Positions 33,101 to 46,848 are shown, numbered from the stretch's first letter. The stretch is 64,000 bases of DNA from Ophioderma brevispina (GCA_023653785.1 JAMKCH010078527.1:21955-85954); one strand, 5' to 3'. The notes: generated by a model not told the origin, from the letters alone. Program-made: numbers and translations.

Positions 33101-34054
33101 TACAACTTTTAATGAAAATAATAAAACAGACTCAGCCTGAAGGAAGTTTAATTATTTATTTTATTTGAGAAAACTCACTAGTACAAATAACAATTTCGGC
33201 AAAAAAATAGATAACGAAAATACTCAACCAAACCTTCGTGTAACCATGGTGTAAATAACAAACCATTTTCAAATGCGTGTGAGCTGGCAATCCCTCTTGA
33301 AACAGGAGGTGTTGCGATACACAGAGGTAAAATAATTCACCTCTCACACAATGGGCGTGAGTCTCACGCATGAGGGATATACATGTAGCTCGCAATTGCG
33401 TGCCCAAGTAACTATGGGAACTGCACAAAAAATCTTTGTTTCTCACGAAACTGACATGGAAAATTCAACTCAAATTTAGGAATAAGCATGAAGACTTGTT
33501 GGTTATGCCTATAGTGATTTTTGTGTTCAGAATTTTGTCAGAAAGATGCAAACCGTCCTCCCAAAAAATGGGGGAAGTAGTCAACACGATTTCAATGGAG
33601 CCAAAAATGGTGATTGCAGACTACAAAATATCTGTGTTTTATGCACGTTTTTTGCTTTGTTATCTGCGGCATATATGCTATCCATCATGCATTCCAACAA
33701 AGACGTGCCTCCCCCTGGGCAGGGTACATTGATACCCACTGACAGAGTACGGCATGGGCATATATTCAAGTTTATTTTAGCAAGTCACTATCACAGAGTA
33801 GGCCGACAAAACGACAATCACCATGATGATCTTGTTATTTGGCTGAAGTTTCCGTTGGCAGATATGATGCAGGGTTTTAGATATTACTCTGCTATGTTTA
33901 GTGGTCGGATATTGCCGTGGATAATGTTGATTTTTTTAAACAAACCAACTAAACGAGGTTTGTTTCTCAAACATAACTTCCGATGTGGTGAAATTTCGGC
34001 TCGGTTCTGACACTCCAGCGATCCAAAATGTAGTATGATAGCTAGACCTGTTGT

Positions 34055-34345
34055 CGCATAGCCGGGGACCGAGCCGGGATTGTACAGAGGTTAAAAGCAT
34101 AGGTCTCCGCGCCCCCACTGCCCGAGAATATACGGGGATTGTCACACGCACGGCACGGCTAAGTAGGGGCTGGACAGAGGGGGGATGTACAAAAAATGTA
34201 AGCCCGGCTAACCGGTATTTCGTGCTACTTTAGCGGGGACAAAGGCGGGGGTGTCACGACAGCAAAATGTACATTCCCGGCTAAAAATAAGTCCCCGCTA
34301 GTCCCGGGACCCCCAGGGCCGGGATTGAAATTGACAAGTGCATAA
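34055..34345. repeat. CCGGG-rich dispersed repeat, copy 2 (inverted relative to copy 1)
   Basis: It contains several GCCGGG/CCCGGC phrases next to GTACA (AGCCGGGATTGTACA, GATGTACAAAAAATGTA, AAATGTACATTCCCGGC) and ends with GAAATTGACAAGTGCAT. It may be the other end of a 4.4-kb element bounded by copy 1, or an independent insertion. No transposase frame is seen between them. Confidence 0.55.
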
Positions 34346-34351
34346 GATAAC

Positions 34352-34460
34352 CATATTATTTTGAAATAGGTTACCTCAAATTGAAATTGTTTTCATTGAA
34401 AAGGTAACTTAAAAAATGAGGGGTCAATCAAATCTGTAGGCCAAATATTAGCAAGTTATG
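34352..34460. repeat. Dispersed AT-rich repeat, copy 1
   Basis: TATTATTTTGAAATAGGTTA, AAATTGAAATTG and GCCAAATATTAGCAA recur at 43648-43760 with small indels. It is non-coding. Confidence 0.65.
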
Positions 34461-35259
34461 GGCAAATGTGCATATTTGTCATTTTTCTCAAATTGAGTGA
34501 CCGGGCATTGTCAATTCGCTGCCATTGATTACTGTACAAAATGTATGACAAGGCTCATTTTTTACAACATGGAGAAAGGATTTTCTTTATGTAGGCGCTT
34601 ATTTTACAAAATTCTGCTATCACTGCATGATTGATTGTTCCTGTATCAAAATTAGGATTATTTTTGTGTGTGGCCCTTCATCCAATACATTGTACTACAG
34701 CATTTGACATTAATTTTAACTTGGCCATTATCATATCATTGAATGTGTAGTCACAAAAGGTTATGTGTAATTGGTTTAGGCCTTTAACAATTCTACTGCA
34801 ATCACCACCATTTTAGATAAAATAAAAGCCTCAAATCCTCACATTTACCTGTTTATCTTGAGGACCACTGCTAACTAACTAATTCTAGAAGTACCGTAGT
34901 AAAAGTTTTGTCAAAATGCTGGCAACTAATATTAAATTCTGATGGAATTTGATTGTCCAAATCCTGACCAGCACCAAACTCCCTCAAAAAGTAATTGTAA
35001 AGAAAGCAGAATACAATCACTGAAACATTACCTCCTGCATGTTCAGTCTTAAAACTGGATAGAAGAGATAATAATGATAATACTATGTGAATGGATTGAT
35101 GATATATTCATCATTTTGGTTTGCAATGTTGCTTGAAACTGATTGGAAAGGAGGCGAGTAGAATTGTAATGGCTAACCAATTACACTAACCTTTTGTGAC
35201 TACACATTCAGTGATATGAACACTGGCCTCAACCTATGTTAAAATTAACCCTAACCAGG

Positions 35260-36160
35260 ACCGGGTCCTTTTGCCGACCGACGGCCCAACTGCAGCAAAG
35301 CAATCTATTTTTATTTTTAACGGCCCAGATGCAACGAGACCCAAAGCTTGCTTTTCATGGCATCTCGGCCGTTGTTTTCCGCGGCACCGGAATTAGTAGC
35401 GTAAAGTCATACGCCCAGAGGCCGCAAAACGAAACACATCGCGCCTTTTTCCCGGAAGAACGGCCCAAATTCAACGAAACACATCGCGCCATTTTCCCGG
35501 AAGACGGCCCAACTGCACAAACACTCGCGCCATTTACCGGAAAGACTTCCCACCAGGTGCAGCAACGAAGAACATCGCGTTAAATAGCAATAAAAAACCA
35601 GGTAAATAAATAATAATAAATAATAATAAATAAATAACCACTGATCTGCAAATGAATTTTGGGTTAGCTTATTGTTCGCCAGTCGTGAGTGGCGCAATTA
35701 CGCTACATCATAGTCGTGCGTGGCTCTATTATGCTACGTCATGCTTCCATTTACGTCAATGCATAACGTTTATGCATAATTAACCCAATAGCTTATCGAA
35801 AATGGTGGCGCTATCACCATCGAAATCGAAAAGGTCTATGGGATTGTTACTGATTGAAAAGCATTGAGCCTTCTGCGGGCAGACGGCCCAAATGCAGCGA
35901 AAAGCATCGCATCATTTCCAGTCATAACGGCCCAGATGAAATCAAACGCATCGCGTTCATTCTCGGGAAGACGGCCCAGATGCAGTCAAAAGCATGCGTC
36001 ATTCTCCGGGAAGACGGCCAGATGCAACAAGGAACATCATGTCATTTTCCGGCAGACGGCACAAGATGCAACGAAACGCAATGAGAGGCATTTGCGTGCG
36101 ACCAAAAAATAGTTGTTGACGGCCCAGATGCAACGAAACGCATTTCCGACCGGTACCACG
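35260..36160. repeat. Minisatellite of about 46-bp GACGGCCCAGATGCAACGAA units
   Basis: About ten degenerate copies form two clusters (about 35275-35575 and 35878-36150). The unit is GACGGCCCA-ATGCA-CGAAACGCATCGCG followed by CATTTTCCGGGAA. A TAAATAATAATAAA tract at 35600-35635 and a less repetitive part separate the clusters. Frames at 35236-35583 and 35854-36112 translate the repeat and are not taken as genes. Confidence 0.8.
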
Positions 36161-39039
36161 TTTTTGTTGCCTTTCGTTTCCTCTCGGCCGCCGCGTTAGG
36201 GTAATGTCAAATGGGTAGTCACAATTATTGGGACTAATTCATAATGAGGGTGTAGGGGTCAAATTTAAAAATTTCTCATTTTCCCCATAGGGTTACACAG
36301 TTAAGTGGTTATGACTGAGAGACCAGCAGTGGGCGTGGTGTGGAACATGAAGGTTGGCCAAAATTGTTCATTTTGCTTGGGACATGAAGTTGAGAAAGAA
36401 CATGAACACAAATTTTTACAAATTACTGACCCCCTAGTTTTGCCTTTATAGCCCCCTCTATTTTTGACTGAATAATACCCCAAAATTGACCAGAATGACT
36501 GAATTTCTTCATTTTAGCACTGCACAGTTTGTGTATGTAGCATTAATTTCAATATGAATATTTATATCATTCCCAACAATGAGCTTTAATGTCCTTATAC
36601 AAGAAATTACATTCCAACCACCCTCTCGATTTGGCTAGGGGGGTCTGCGGAATTTCCCCCCTATGGCGATCTTTAACTTTGCTTTAAAAAGCTGTAATTT
36701 TAAAAGAATATTAAAAAAATACGCATCAAACTACTTTTTTCATTTTTACCCAACCGGACCTCAAGTCAAGCATTAGGCTATTCAGAAACACATTAGTTTA
36801 TATCGGGGCGTTGTTGCTATTTTTAAGGAAAAGTGTGTTCTATATGGTATTTTGCCCAATGTTACAAAAAAACAGCCCAGAAAAGAAACGGACATCTATG
36901 CTTTGCACAAATTACTCAACTTGTAGTGAGTGGTGTGAGTAAACAAGAATACAAGTGCATGCTTTCATAGATTTGGTCATTTTTTCCAGACAAAAAATGA
37001 GTGGTTCTAGTTTTTGTTCTGCCTCTTTTAAACAGATTTAAAACAAAAAATTGTCATATTAATGAGCATTTATGAGAGGTACTTTTCAGTACTTATTTCA
37101 TGTTTAAGAATCAAGTATTTAATCAAGCATAAGGCAGAGCACAAGTCACAAAATCCAAATATGCAGATTTGCAGTTGGGGGATGGTACTATTTCCCCTAC
37201 TGCAAGGCAAACCTTTCCCAAAATGGGGGGGGGGGGTCTTAGAAATGCTGCCAGAGGCACGAAATGAAGTCTTAAAGGGCTGCATACCCCCTTACCACTT
37301 CCCTCTGTCAGTCATTATACGTTAATTAAAATGTATGTGTCTAGCTTTGTAGTGCAGTGATGGATCAAGTTTCTGGTATACTTGAGAAAAGATGCGGATA
37401 ACAGATGAGGAGGTTAAAAGTCATTCAGGTGTCATGGTCGGTCTATCTTGTGCATGTGGTGTATAAACTTGGGAAATGTTCTTGTTCCAGCAGTGTTTAG
37501 TGCAGTGAAGTTCACATTGGTATATACTTGGCATGATTACAAGGGCCTTATGTGGGGTAACAGCTGGGTCAAATGTCATTCAGGGTCACTCTTGACCACA
37601 CAAGCGGACAACCTTATTTGGGGGCCACTGTTCCTATTTGGCTAATCCTAAAACTGCTAATGAAAACCGTGCAAAAAATTAAATCGTTTCTCTTTTTTTT
37701 TTGTACCATACCCTGAGGCTCATGTCCCTCACCAAAGTTCAAACCTTTAAAATGACCTTTTAATGGTTACCATTGGCTAGGAAGCGGGGGCTCATGCACA
37801 AGATAGAACGACGGTGACACCTGAATGGCCTGACCTCCCCCAAGACCACCCCAAGAATTCTTAAAACTTTTAACCAAAAAACAAAATTCCCAAGCTTGTC
37901 TCCTCCAGTGGGTAGCGACACAGATTTTTTATGAGGGGAGAAAACAGGGGAAAGTAATTTTTGGGAGGGAGGGGGGGAACTTCCAAAGTTTGGAGGAGAT
38001 TTTTAAAACAACTTTTGGCCCCCAAAATTGCCCAAATATTTGTCCAAATTTGGTATTTTGGCCCCAAATCGCTGATTTTGATAAATGCGTCATTGTTCTT
38101 TGCGGCCTGGGGGGGGGGGAGAAAAAATGGGGAAATGTCCCCTTCGCTGGTGCCGCCACTGCCCATCTCCCTCATCGCCCACCCTCCCCAATCAGCACTT
38201 CGGCGGTGCCCCAGTACCCACATCTGAAAATCGTCCTAAGCCCATGGTTATGCGTCTTTGACGTATTCCTACTGATATGTCGGGTGCCCATAACTAAATG
38301 AAATGGTACCGTTTATACACCTGGATTTTTTCAACCAGGTCAATGAACTACATTTCCAGCTTGTACCGGAGAAAGCTTAGTCTCCTACCTAAAAAGTAAA
38401 TATACAACAAGCTTACAAGTCAAATTCAATTGTTGTGCCTTCACAGTTCTTGCTCTTCATACTTATCAACCTCTCAGATAACCCTGCACTTTCAACACTC
38501 CTTTGTCACGTGTTGGCCTGATTTTTTGTAGCCAAATTTGTCATAAGAACCAGTTGCCCGAAGTCATATGGGCGTGAAACAGATTGGAGTCAAAAATCAC
38601 AGTGATGATTAAAGAGGTATTCTTTGAACTTCTATGTTTTACATCGTAAATCACATGCTTTGTTCACTAATCATGGTCAGAAGGATCACTGACCAAGATT
38701 CCACATGGGGCTAAACAACCATTGGATTATAAAAGGTCCGTGACTGATGTAAGGCATTCTTGACATTTAAATTGTTTCTTCGTATGAAATGACATGCTAT
38801 GACCACAAACTCGTTAAAGAAAAGCACTGACCCAAAGCCCAGTGGGGGGTTGCAAACAGATTGGGGTCGAAGTTCACAGGGACTGATAAACGGGTAGTTT
38901 TGTGGTCCGCCAGCTATTAGCTGGAGGAACCACTTAGCAATCCGTTGCTTGTGAGTGCGTTGTGCTGTGTGTGTGTGCGGTGTAAGTGTGTTAATGGGTG
39001 TGTCACCAAGATGTTAAGTTTTTAAAGATGTGTTTTTTT

Positions 39040-39295
39040 AATTGACCTCAATTGAAAAGTTGGACTTCAATTGGAACCAAACTTGTGTCATAGGAGCACC
39101 AAGGGATCCCTCAAATGGTCGGTGGGTGAGTCAAAGGTTATGTGCCAGATCAAAGGGCATGTGAGGTCAAGTTGAAAATAGGCTAATAATGAAACTCAAT
39201 TGACGTTAAACTTCAATTGGAACAAACTTAGTCATAGGTGCAACATGGGATCCCTAATATGTGATGAGGTCAAGGTCATATGCCAAGGGGAAAAG
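39040..39295. repeat. Two copies of a roughly 165-bp AGGTCA-containing repeat
   Basis: TTCAATTGGAACCAAACTT, TCATAGG-GCA and GGTCA-GT-ATGTGCCA recur after about 150-170 bases. The same unit occurs at 56560-56910. Confidence 0.7.
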
Positions 39296-42200
39296 TAATG
39301 GAGCGCTCACAGTTTATATTCTTGAAATATACGCGAGCGCGAAACCCGAGAGAGGAAAGAAGAGAACCAGCGAAAATCTAGTTAAATTCTGTATTGTTGT
39401 CTTGGCAGGAAGAGAAAGACAAGGGTAATTAATTTTTTGTTGTTGTAGGCAGCAAGTAGAGCGGCACATAAGGATTAATTTGGTATATATATATTTGGCT
39501 AGTGGTCGGTGGTCTCTGTTTGTGGTAAAATGTTAACTCTGCAATTAATTGCACTCATACTCTTCACACATTGATCAATAAACTTCAGGACAGGGTCTGA
39601 AGAACGCTGGCCCAAGACTCATATGGGGTGTACCACTCAATGGGGTGACAATATGGGGTGTTACACTATATGGGGGACTCATATGGGGTGTGTTACACAA
39701 TTGACATCTGATTACCTCATAGACCTTTAACTTTGATCCCATTCACAAACTGCAGTGGCAGACAACACATGCGTTTAGGGAGCAGCTGTATTAGATGTGG
39801 TTAATAACGGATTTATGGTAGTGAAACTATTATCTAGAAAAACCTTTGTGTATTAATTAACCCTGGTCTACTTGAGCCATTTTATGTAACAAAACTCCGA
39901 AGGTGGGGGTACCACCCCCCTGTGATTTTTACTGAACATCCGACTCCTGTAAATTTGGTACCACAGGGTATAGCTTAGAGTTTTCTTCTTTCCTGGCTCA
40001 AAAATAAAGTACCAAAACATTCCATTATTGAAGTCACTATGACGTCTATGTTGAGGAAAGTATGAAAAATACTGAATATAGGGTGGAAAATTTATATTTT
40101 GCAATTTTAGCGGAACTCCAAAACATTATATATCACTACTTAAGTGCTTCATTATATATAATAAAACTAGTCATTCCCATTCAAGTAGAGCCAAAAATCG
40201 CATGTAAATCGGATATCCCTAACATTTGCGGCAAAAAATTGAATTTTTCCCTAGGGGGTCTATGGAAATTGACCATTTTGCTAAAATTGCTCAACTTATG
40301 ACATCATTGGACGTAATGCTGCATTTTGGTACTCATTTTGGATCATTTTTTAACGATGTGACGTGATGCCATAGCTATCTATTGGTACCAAAGCAAGTGC
40401 CTGTGATGTTTCTATGTTGGCTTAGAAATGTTGGTACTTCTCTCCCGAAGGGGGGAGTGGTTCCCTCCCCACCCCCACCCCCACCCCACGTCCCTCACTT
40501 GGGATCACCTGTATCTACCATACCCGGGATGTTTGTTTTTGGATGGAAAAAGAGTGGAAAATGTCAATGACAAGTACATTAAAATAATTTGGCCCCAAAA
40601 AGGGGTTTTTTAACAAGCCGGGGGAAAACCGAAAGGGGGTGGGGGTGGGTAACCCCCCATCCCTAGGTTAAGAGGAGGGTCAATTGTATTACAGTAAGTA
40701 TTACCCCAACGATCAACATTTTAAGAAACATTCAAACCAATATTGGTACTGGAATCGTATTTGTCAACCCCAAAGTACTAGCATATAAGATAGGTGTCAA
40801 TTTTAAGAATTAATTAAATAAGGTAACAATACTCTCTAGAAAACATATTTTTAAAAAACACTTGTACATCGCCCCAAGAACAACGATTTAATTTTTGTAG
40901 AGGCAATAATACCCCTTTGTGCTCATACAAAAAAATTTACAAGAATGAAAACCGATGTATATTTTTGTACAAACCGCAGTTGAAAACTGATTTGGATGGC
41001 ATTTTTAGGACATTTAAGGGGGTCACCATCCGAAAGCCCCCTCTGGCGTCTTGGATACCAATCATAATTATAAAAGCTATTGAAATGAATAACATATGAG
41101 ACTACCCATGGAAAACACAAAAATAAACATAGTGCTTTAACGCCAAACTAAAAATAATGCTAATGTAATATAGCCGATTTTCTACATTTACCCTCGCAAT
41201 TTTGCGGTTCAGGGGCCTCTAAATGGGGGGTATGTATTATCTCAGTCACAGGAGGGTTAGATCAGGCTAACTTTGTCTGTGATAATATTTCATCAAGTTC
41301 ACAGCATATCCACAAAAAATGCATCGAGTTGGCCAAAACTTCACCTTGTTCGACATTTTCCCAATCACAGGTTCTCTCTGTCAGGGACACTTAAGAAGTT
41401 CACTTCGATCACAGGTTTTGGTTTGAAGGAGCCCTCTATAGGAGAGAAATGGGTCTTCTTATCCGAGACCAGACTTATTCAAGTACTACTCGAGAGACCC
41501 GGGCCCAAGCAATATTACATTGGAATTTAACTGGGATTTCACTCAATTTTTGTGCTTATGATGGACTTTTCTTTGTTTTGAGCATGATATCAACACAAAA
41601 CATCATCATTTCTCCCAGCTTCATGCTGATTTTGCTTCTTACTCTACTGAAATGAAAAGTAGAATTTGATACCCTATGCAGACATTGACTTTTGAGGCGC
41701 GCGCGCGCGCGATAGCGCGCAGTCGCGCATCTAAAAAGATTTGAGTCGAGCGGTTTACGCGCGCATCTTGATTAAAAGCCGGCCTCTGCGAGTTTTCTAC
41801 CTCGTATTTGAGCAGGCAACCCAGCAAAATACGTCCTTTGGCCATAAATTTAATGATTAATGATCACAAACACTATGCATTTACCAGACACACGCAATTT
41901 TTCAGATATGTGAACGGACAGGTAAATCGTTTTGTCAGAGAGCGAGAAAAAATCTGCGGGTATTAACTCCGGAAAACAAATGTATCGGAACTCCTATGGA
42001 AATACCGCATGGACGGTGTACGAAAAAAGGAACACGGAATATGTGTAAATAATTGCATGAAGTAAACGTCTCGTAAATTTAAAGCCTTCGCACCGTTAAT
42101 CGCACGTGGTTTTGCAGGGGGGTTGGTAACCTAACCAGCAACAGCAATTCACAACGGCACCAACTTCCGGGTACTAGTCTGTTTCAAAGACTTATTAGGA

Positions 42201-43647
42201 GGGCGCTCTTACGCATAATCGAACGGTTTACACACAATCTTGACTCAAGATTAGGCTGGTCACGAATATTAAATCTAAATGGACCGTTATTGGAACTTAC
42301 ACTTTTTTGCAGCGGGTTAATCATAACCCCGACGGATTTTGAAGTCAATAATTTTTTCTTAATTATCATGATATTACTAGATCGTTTGAACAAGGTTTAA
42401 GAGTGATTTTTTTAATGCCACTGGGACCGAGACTGCATAGTACATGCACGTAGCAGTTCACAAATTCCGTTTGGAAATCCCCGTGCCCAAATCGAGAAGG
42501 TCGTGTCCTACCCCCCCCTTGTGGTTTTTGTTTTGATTGGCCGGTTTTGATAGCTACCGAGGCGCATCGGGGCGAAGAGTTGAGGGGTCTTACAAAACAT
42601 TACGATAGTAGAAGTTTCGACATCAAGAAAGAACGATGATGGACCACCTTCGTGGTCAAATAGATTTGTAAACTATGCACGAACATGTTCAACGAAGTGA
42701 AAGGTGCCGGGGAAAGGCGTCACCCGATTACAAGTAAAAGAACATACTTGACAGTGACACACATTGATGGATACGTTATCAAGCATCGGGAATCGCCATT
42801 ATTGATGAAAACGTGAGCTTACTCCCAATTAGTTTTAAGATAATTCTGACTAAATATGACTGACTGTTGCCGACTTAGGTTCAACATTTGTTACTGATAT
42901 GTGTGACTGTTCGTGCATGCCCAGTGTACTCTCCCTAGTCTAGACTAGAGATCCCTTTCAAAATGTTTAAAAAAAACAACTTTCCACTCATGTTCGAGGT
43001 TCAACTTCAAGGCCTGGGTGATTAATTCCTTGAAAATTGATACACTTGAATGATAACATCTACATATGGTAATTTGATTAAATCTTGAGTGACAGTCTAA
43101 GTATGTAACTTTACTTGTTACTAACTTGATTGCAGTAATTAACAACGCTTATTGCTACACCTGAATTGAAAATACATGAGCTAACTGCTTCTGGTCCCAA
43201 CTCAGTTGTTATATTCAGCCGGTCCTGCTTGCTGTGCAGCTCTATGCTTTGTAAAAGCTTGTCTCCAGCCAGAAGTTGGGAGCTTTTAAAAAGCTCTTCT
43301 GCAGCTCGCCTCAAGGAGCCAAGATGAGCTTTTTAATGCTCCTCTGAAAATTTCAAAAGACGGTGTCTGCTATGTGAGACTGACAGAGACATAGGTTGAA
43401 TTTGATACCCTATATTGCAAGTCTTGAGACCTGCCTAGGTCTCGCGTTTTTTGTAACGCGGGTGGTTACCTGACCAGAATACCCAGTTACCCCTCCCCCC
43501 GGGACTCGACTTCAAGTTCAACTTCTTCAGTGACTTTAAAGGGGGGGGAGAGTTCCATATGTACCCCCCACCGAAATGAACAAAAGTCAGTCCCCATTCC
43601 AGACCAGGCCCTCCCCAGGCCAAGGGACATTCTAAAAGTAGGAATAA

Positions 43648-43760
43648 CATATTATTTTGAAAAAGGTTACCCAAATTGAAATTATTTCATTGAAAGGTGA
43701 CTTACTAACTAAAATTTGAGGTCCAATCAAATATGAGGCCAAATATTAGCAAAGATATGG
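43648..43760. repeat. Dispersed AT-rich repeat, copy 2
   Basis: It matches 34352-34460 through TATTATTTTGAAA, GGTTACC, AAATTGAAATT and GAGGCCAAATATTAGCAAAG. Confidence 0.65.
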
Positions 43761-45712
43761 GAACACCAAAGAAAAAACCCAGGACATGGTTTGGGAAATC
43801 CCAAACCAAAGGCAGGGTATAGACAATACAAAATTAGATAGTTCCAAGCATAATTTTATTTGAAAACAATTAACACACACAAAATGCACACACATAACAC
43901 CCTCACACCACCATACACAACACATGCGAATGAACTTTCCTGCATACATGTGGCTTACTGCACGTATAATGCTAAATTGTGGGAATAATTTGCATAGTGG
44001 GGGTACCCCAATATGAAGGTTTTAAAACAGTCTAAAATGATATTGTGAGTATAAAAATATTTTTAAAAAATACCCATGAATGATTTGTATGTGTTTGTGT
44101 TTAAGTGCCACTGCCCCCAAGCGACACACACACTATTGCAATGCCATACCCCACAATGCATTTATTTATAGTCACACTTCCCACAAGCATCGTTACAAGT
44201 TTTTTCTACAGCCCCACATGCACAAACACAAATACCACCACATGTAGACTGTTGTCGGTATGTGCGCATGCACACAAAACATCACCACACACACACGTGT
44301 TGCACGCACTCACACACACACGGAGATAAAATAGAAAAATACCTCTGGTTATAAAATACCTGGGTTATGAGAATGAACTCAACCTTAATGTACGGGCAAT
44401 TTTCCCAAGAAGGGCTATCATGACGCACATCCAAATTGTATATAGTTGGAAAGGAGAGCAAGCTGGCTGAGATCTTTTTTCAGGGTCTTCACTTGCCTTT
44501 GCTAATTATGAAAATTGAATTTCAGAAGTTGCTCGTTGTCAGGTGAAATAAGGGGGGGGACCACGGCTACCAATTTCAATAAGAACAACTGGCACGCATA
44601 ACCCTTTTCATTTCGATCTTGGGTAAGATGGGCGTACTTTGATTCTTTACGTTCATGTGTTTTATCGATTAGTTTCAAAAGGCACAGTGAGCTCGATTAT
44701 CTGAGTGGAAATGCCATCATCTTGAAAAACAACCATATGAATCAGGCTTTAAAGGTCCCAGGAAATGCAAATAGAATCGATGTGATTTGTGTTAAGTCTA
44801 CAAGGAGGGACCAGAAAGCATTCTATATTTGGGTTGGTGATGACACCATTTGTGGTATCATTGATTTTTCAGAGTAATAGAAAATTCCAGGTGACTGGTG
44901 TGATGAATCTATTCATGATACTGACTGAAAATCAATAGTTTCACTAATGATGTCACTGGTAGTGTATTCTTTTTTCTGTCCCTGTTTATTGGAATGGAAT
45001 GTCCCATAAAGATTTGGAGGTTTATCATCTCATTTCATGGGACCTTTAATAAATTAGTGACCAAAATGTTAGGGGGGATAGACCATAGAAAACTGTGCTT
45101 AATAATAAACCATTTTAGCTTAAATTAGCATTACTTTTGTGATGTCCTGTTGCTTGAGTGTGGTTATTTAGGCATCAGTGAATACTTCCCGGTTAAAGCA
45201 TCTATACGAGTCTGGGTGTATAAAGAAAAAAATGAATATTTAATTTTTCCCATAGGCTTACAGTACACAGTAAAATACCCTGTCAAATTCTGAACACATG
45301 GCAAGATTATGGTGAGTAAAGTCAGCAAACTTTGAAGCCTAAGGGCCCCTCATTTCCCAAATAAGAGCATCTACAGTCCGATTAATAATTTGTTGGACAG
45401 AATCGAACACACACGAGCGTGATTGAGACAGGAGGAACATTGCACCTTGTTTCGCGAAGCGTAATTGGTCGAAGAATGCGCCTAACCTCCGCTTAGCTTG
45501 TTGCGCTTAGATGAGGTATGCGTATCGCCTGTCCAAGTAATTTTTAATCCCACTACCTATCTTGGGACTGGGGCCCTGGTTCGAGACCAACCCAAATTTC
45601 CGGCTTTCCTCTTTCCCTGCTTCCTTTTTCCTTTATTCCCCCGGCTAGAAACAAATGGGGTTAATATAATGAATGTAAAGCTCTTAAAGCATACCTCTGT
45701 TCATTTCTGCAG

Positions 45713-45840
45713 ATACCAGACCCATATGCCTGGCTTGAAGACCCTGATGGTGAGGAAACCAAAGCATTTGTAGATGCTCAGAATAAGGTTACAATGCCAT
45801 ATTTGGAGAAGTGCGAGGTCAGAAAACCATTCCATCAACG
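45713..45840 (+). CDS. PREP: Prolyl endopeptidase, exon 2
   Basis: Clean 128-base exon between acceptor TTTCTGCAG (45704-45712) and donor GTAAGG (45841). It starts on a codon boundary and ends after two bases of an arginine codon. It encodes [20 protein letters not shown] and on through [10 protein letters not shown], the hallmark N-terminal region of S9A prolyl oligopeptidases. There D-PYAWLED leads from the N-terminal strand into the catalytic domain's first helix and then to the propeller. The enzyme is cytosolic and cleaves after proline in short peptides. There is no frame damage. Confidence 0.93.
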
Positions 45841-46010
45841 GTAAGGCTAGATTAGTATTGAATATCTGAGAGTAAGATACTTAAAAAGGCTATCACAAGG
45901 ACAAATTTTTATTTTTCTATTTCACGAGGCAAAGCTGAGTGAAATGGAACATTCCAAATTTATCCTTGAATTTATATTTTACTATTGCACAAAAAATATA
46001 GACTGAGTAT

Positions 46011-46398
46011 CAGTGGCGTAGCTGGGGCAAAAAAGAGGCTGTGACCCCCCCAATATTTGATTTCGTCGATTGAGATGAGCCCGTCGGTTCACTTGAAGAA
46101 TTCAGGTCATGAACTTGCAGGTCGGAATGCCAGCAGAATATAGGGTTAAAGTTTAATGGCCAGTGTGCGACAATTAAAGTTTACAAATTCATGCAAGAAT
46201 TAGTCCTCAGAAGACATTTAAAGCATATAAAACCCAAAATTTTCAGGGGGATTTTCCCCCTGGACCCCCACTGGGGCTTTGCCCCTGGGCCTGGACACCA
46301 CAAGGGGCCCTAAGGCGCGCTCCTGGACCCCACCTTTTTTCTGTTGAATCAGATGCGACACTGGCCCTCCCAATATCAAAATCCTAGCTATGCCACTG
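46011..46398. mobile_element. hAT-like MITE in PREP intron 2
   Basis: The ends are CAGTGGCGTAGCTGGGG and its inverted counterpart CCTAGCTATGCCACTG. Flanks CTGAGTAT (46003-46010) and CTGAATAT (46399-46406) form an 8-base target duplication with one change. It is related to 7791-8451. Confidence 0.85.
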
Positions 46399-46745
46399 CT
46401 GAATATCGCGTAAGTACCCTTTAAGAGAAGAGTCTATGCATATCAATTTACTATGCAACATACTGGTTGCTCCATACATCATACGTTACCATTGACAAAA
46501 AAAAATTAAATAGCAACAGTCATCTATTTTGGTAGAAAAAAAGAATGACCTCTAATAATGTCCATATCACATACAGTATGGTCTTGTGTGCCAATTTGAT
46601 CAACATGTTAATAGCTTCTTGACAATTCCCTTGTCATGGACGTACATTTCAGAGACTTTGAGGACACAGAACTTCTAAATTGTTACTAGGCTTTTGGATT
46701 TTGAACAATTACTGGTATATTTGAAGCATTTGTCTGAAAATTTAA

Positions 46746-46848
46746 AGTGACAGGAGGAGATTTTTTTGAGGATACAAATTTCTCTCAAATTGCACTGGAT
46801 CGGTCGTAGACCACCTACCGAGAACGTTTCAGAAGTTTATTGGACAAA
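46746..46848. repeat. 103-bp dispersed repeat, copy 1
   Basis: AGTGACAGGAGGAGATTTTT through CAGAAGTTTATTGGACAAA. It differs by one base from the copy at 52862-52964. Confidence 0.9.

Larger units (their letters stand above)
28868..45712 (+). other. Intron 1 of PREP (inferred), repeat-rich
   Basis: No further PREP exon or other gene is recognisable. It holds two inverted CCGGG-rich repeats (29925-30130, 34055-34345), CA-rich tracts (30540-30655, 43870-43925, 44110-44325), a minisatellite (35260-36160), AGGTCA-type repeats (39040-39295), a dispersed repeat pair (34352-34460, 43648-43760) and a short GC alternation (41697-41722). Open frames such as 30579-30983, 33546-34010 and 37870-38223 have no domain support. 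Confidence 0.5.

Noticed and set aside
35236..36112. Frames with repeated residue patterns, looking like a repeat protein
   Set aside because: The periodicity is that of the DNA minisatellite (about 46 bp, not a multiple of three), so frames change from unit to unit.
35260..36160. CRISPR-like array
   Set aside because: The units are degenerate and have no spacers of even length. The setting is clearly eukaryotic.
37870..38301. Overlapping frames on both strands around 37.9-38.3 kb
   Set aside because: They come from G-runs and C-runs in a low-complexity stretch. No domain or splice context is seen.
41697..41722. (GC)n tract as a possible Z-DNA or regulatory site
   Set aside because: A very short GCGC alternation with no further structure around it. 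It is not distinctive enough to list as a finding.
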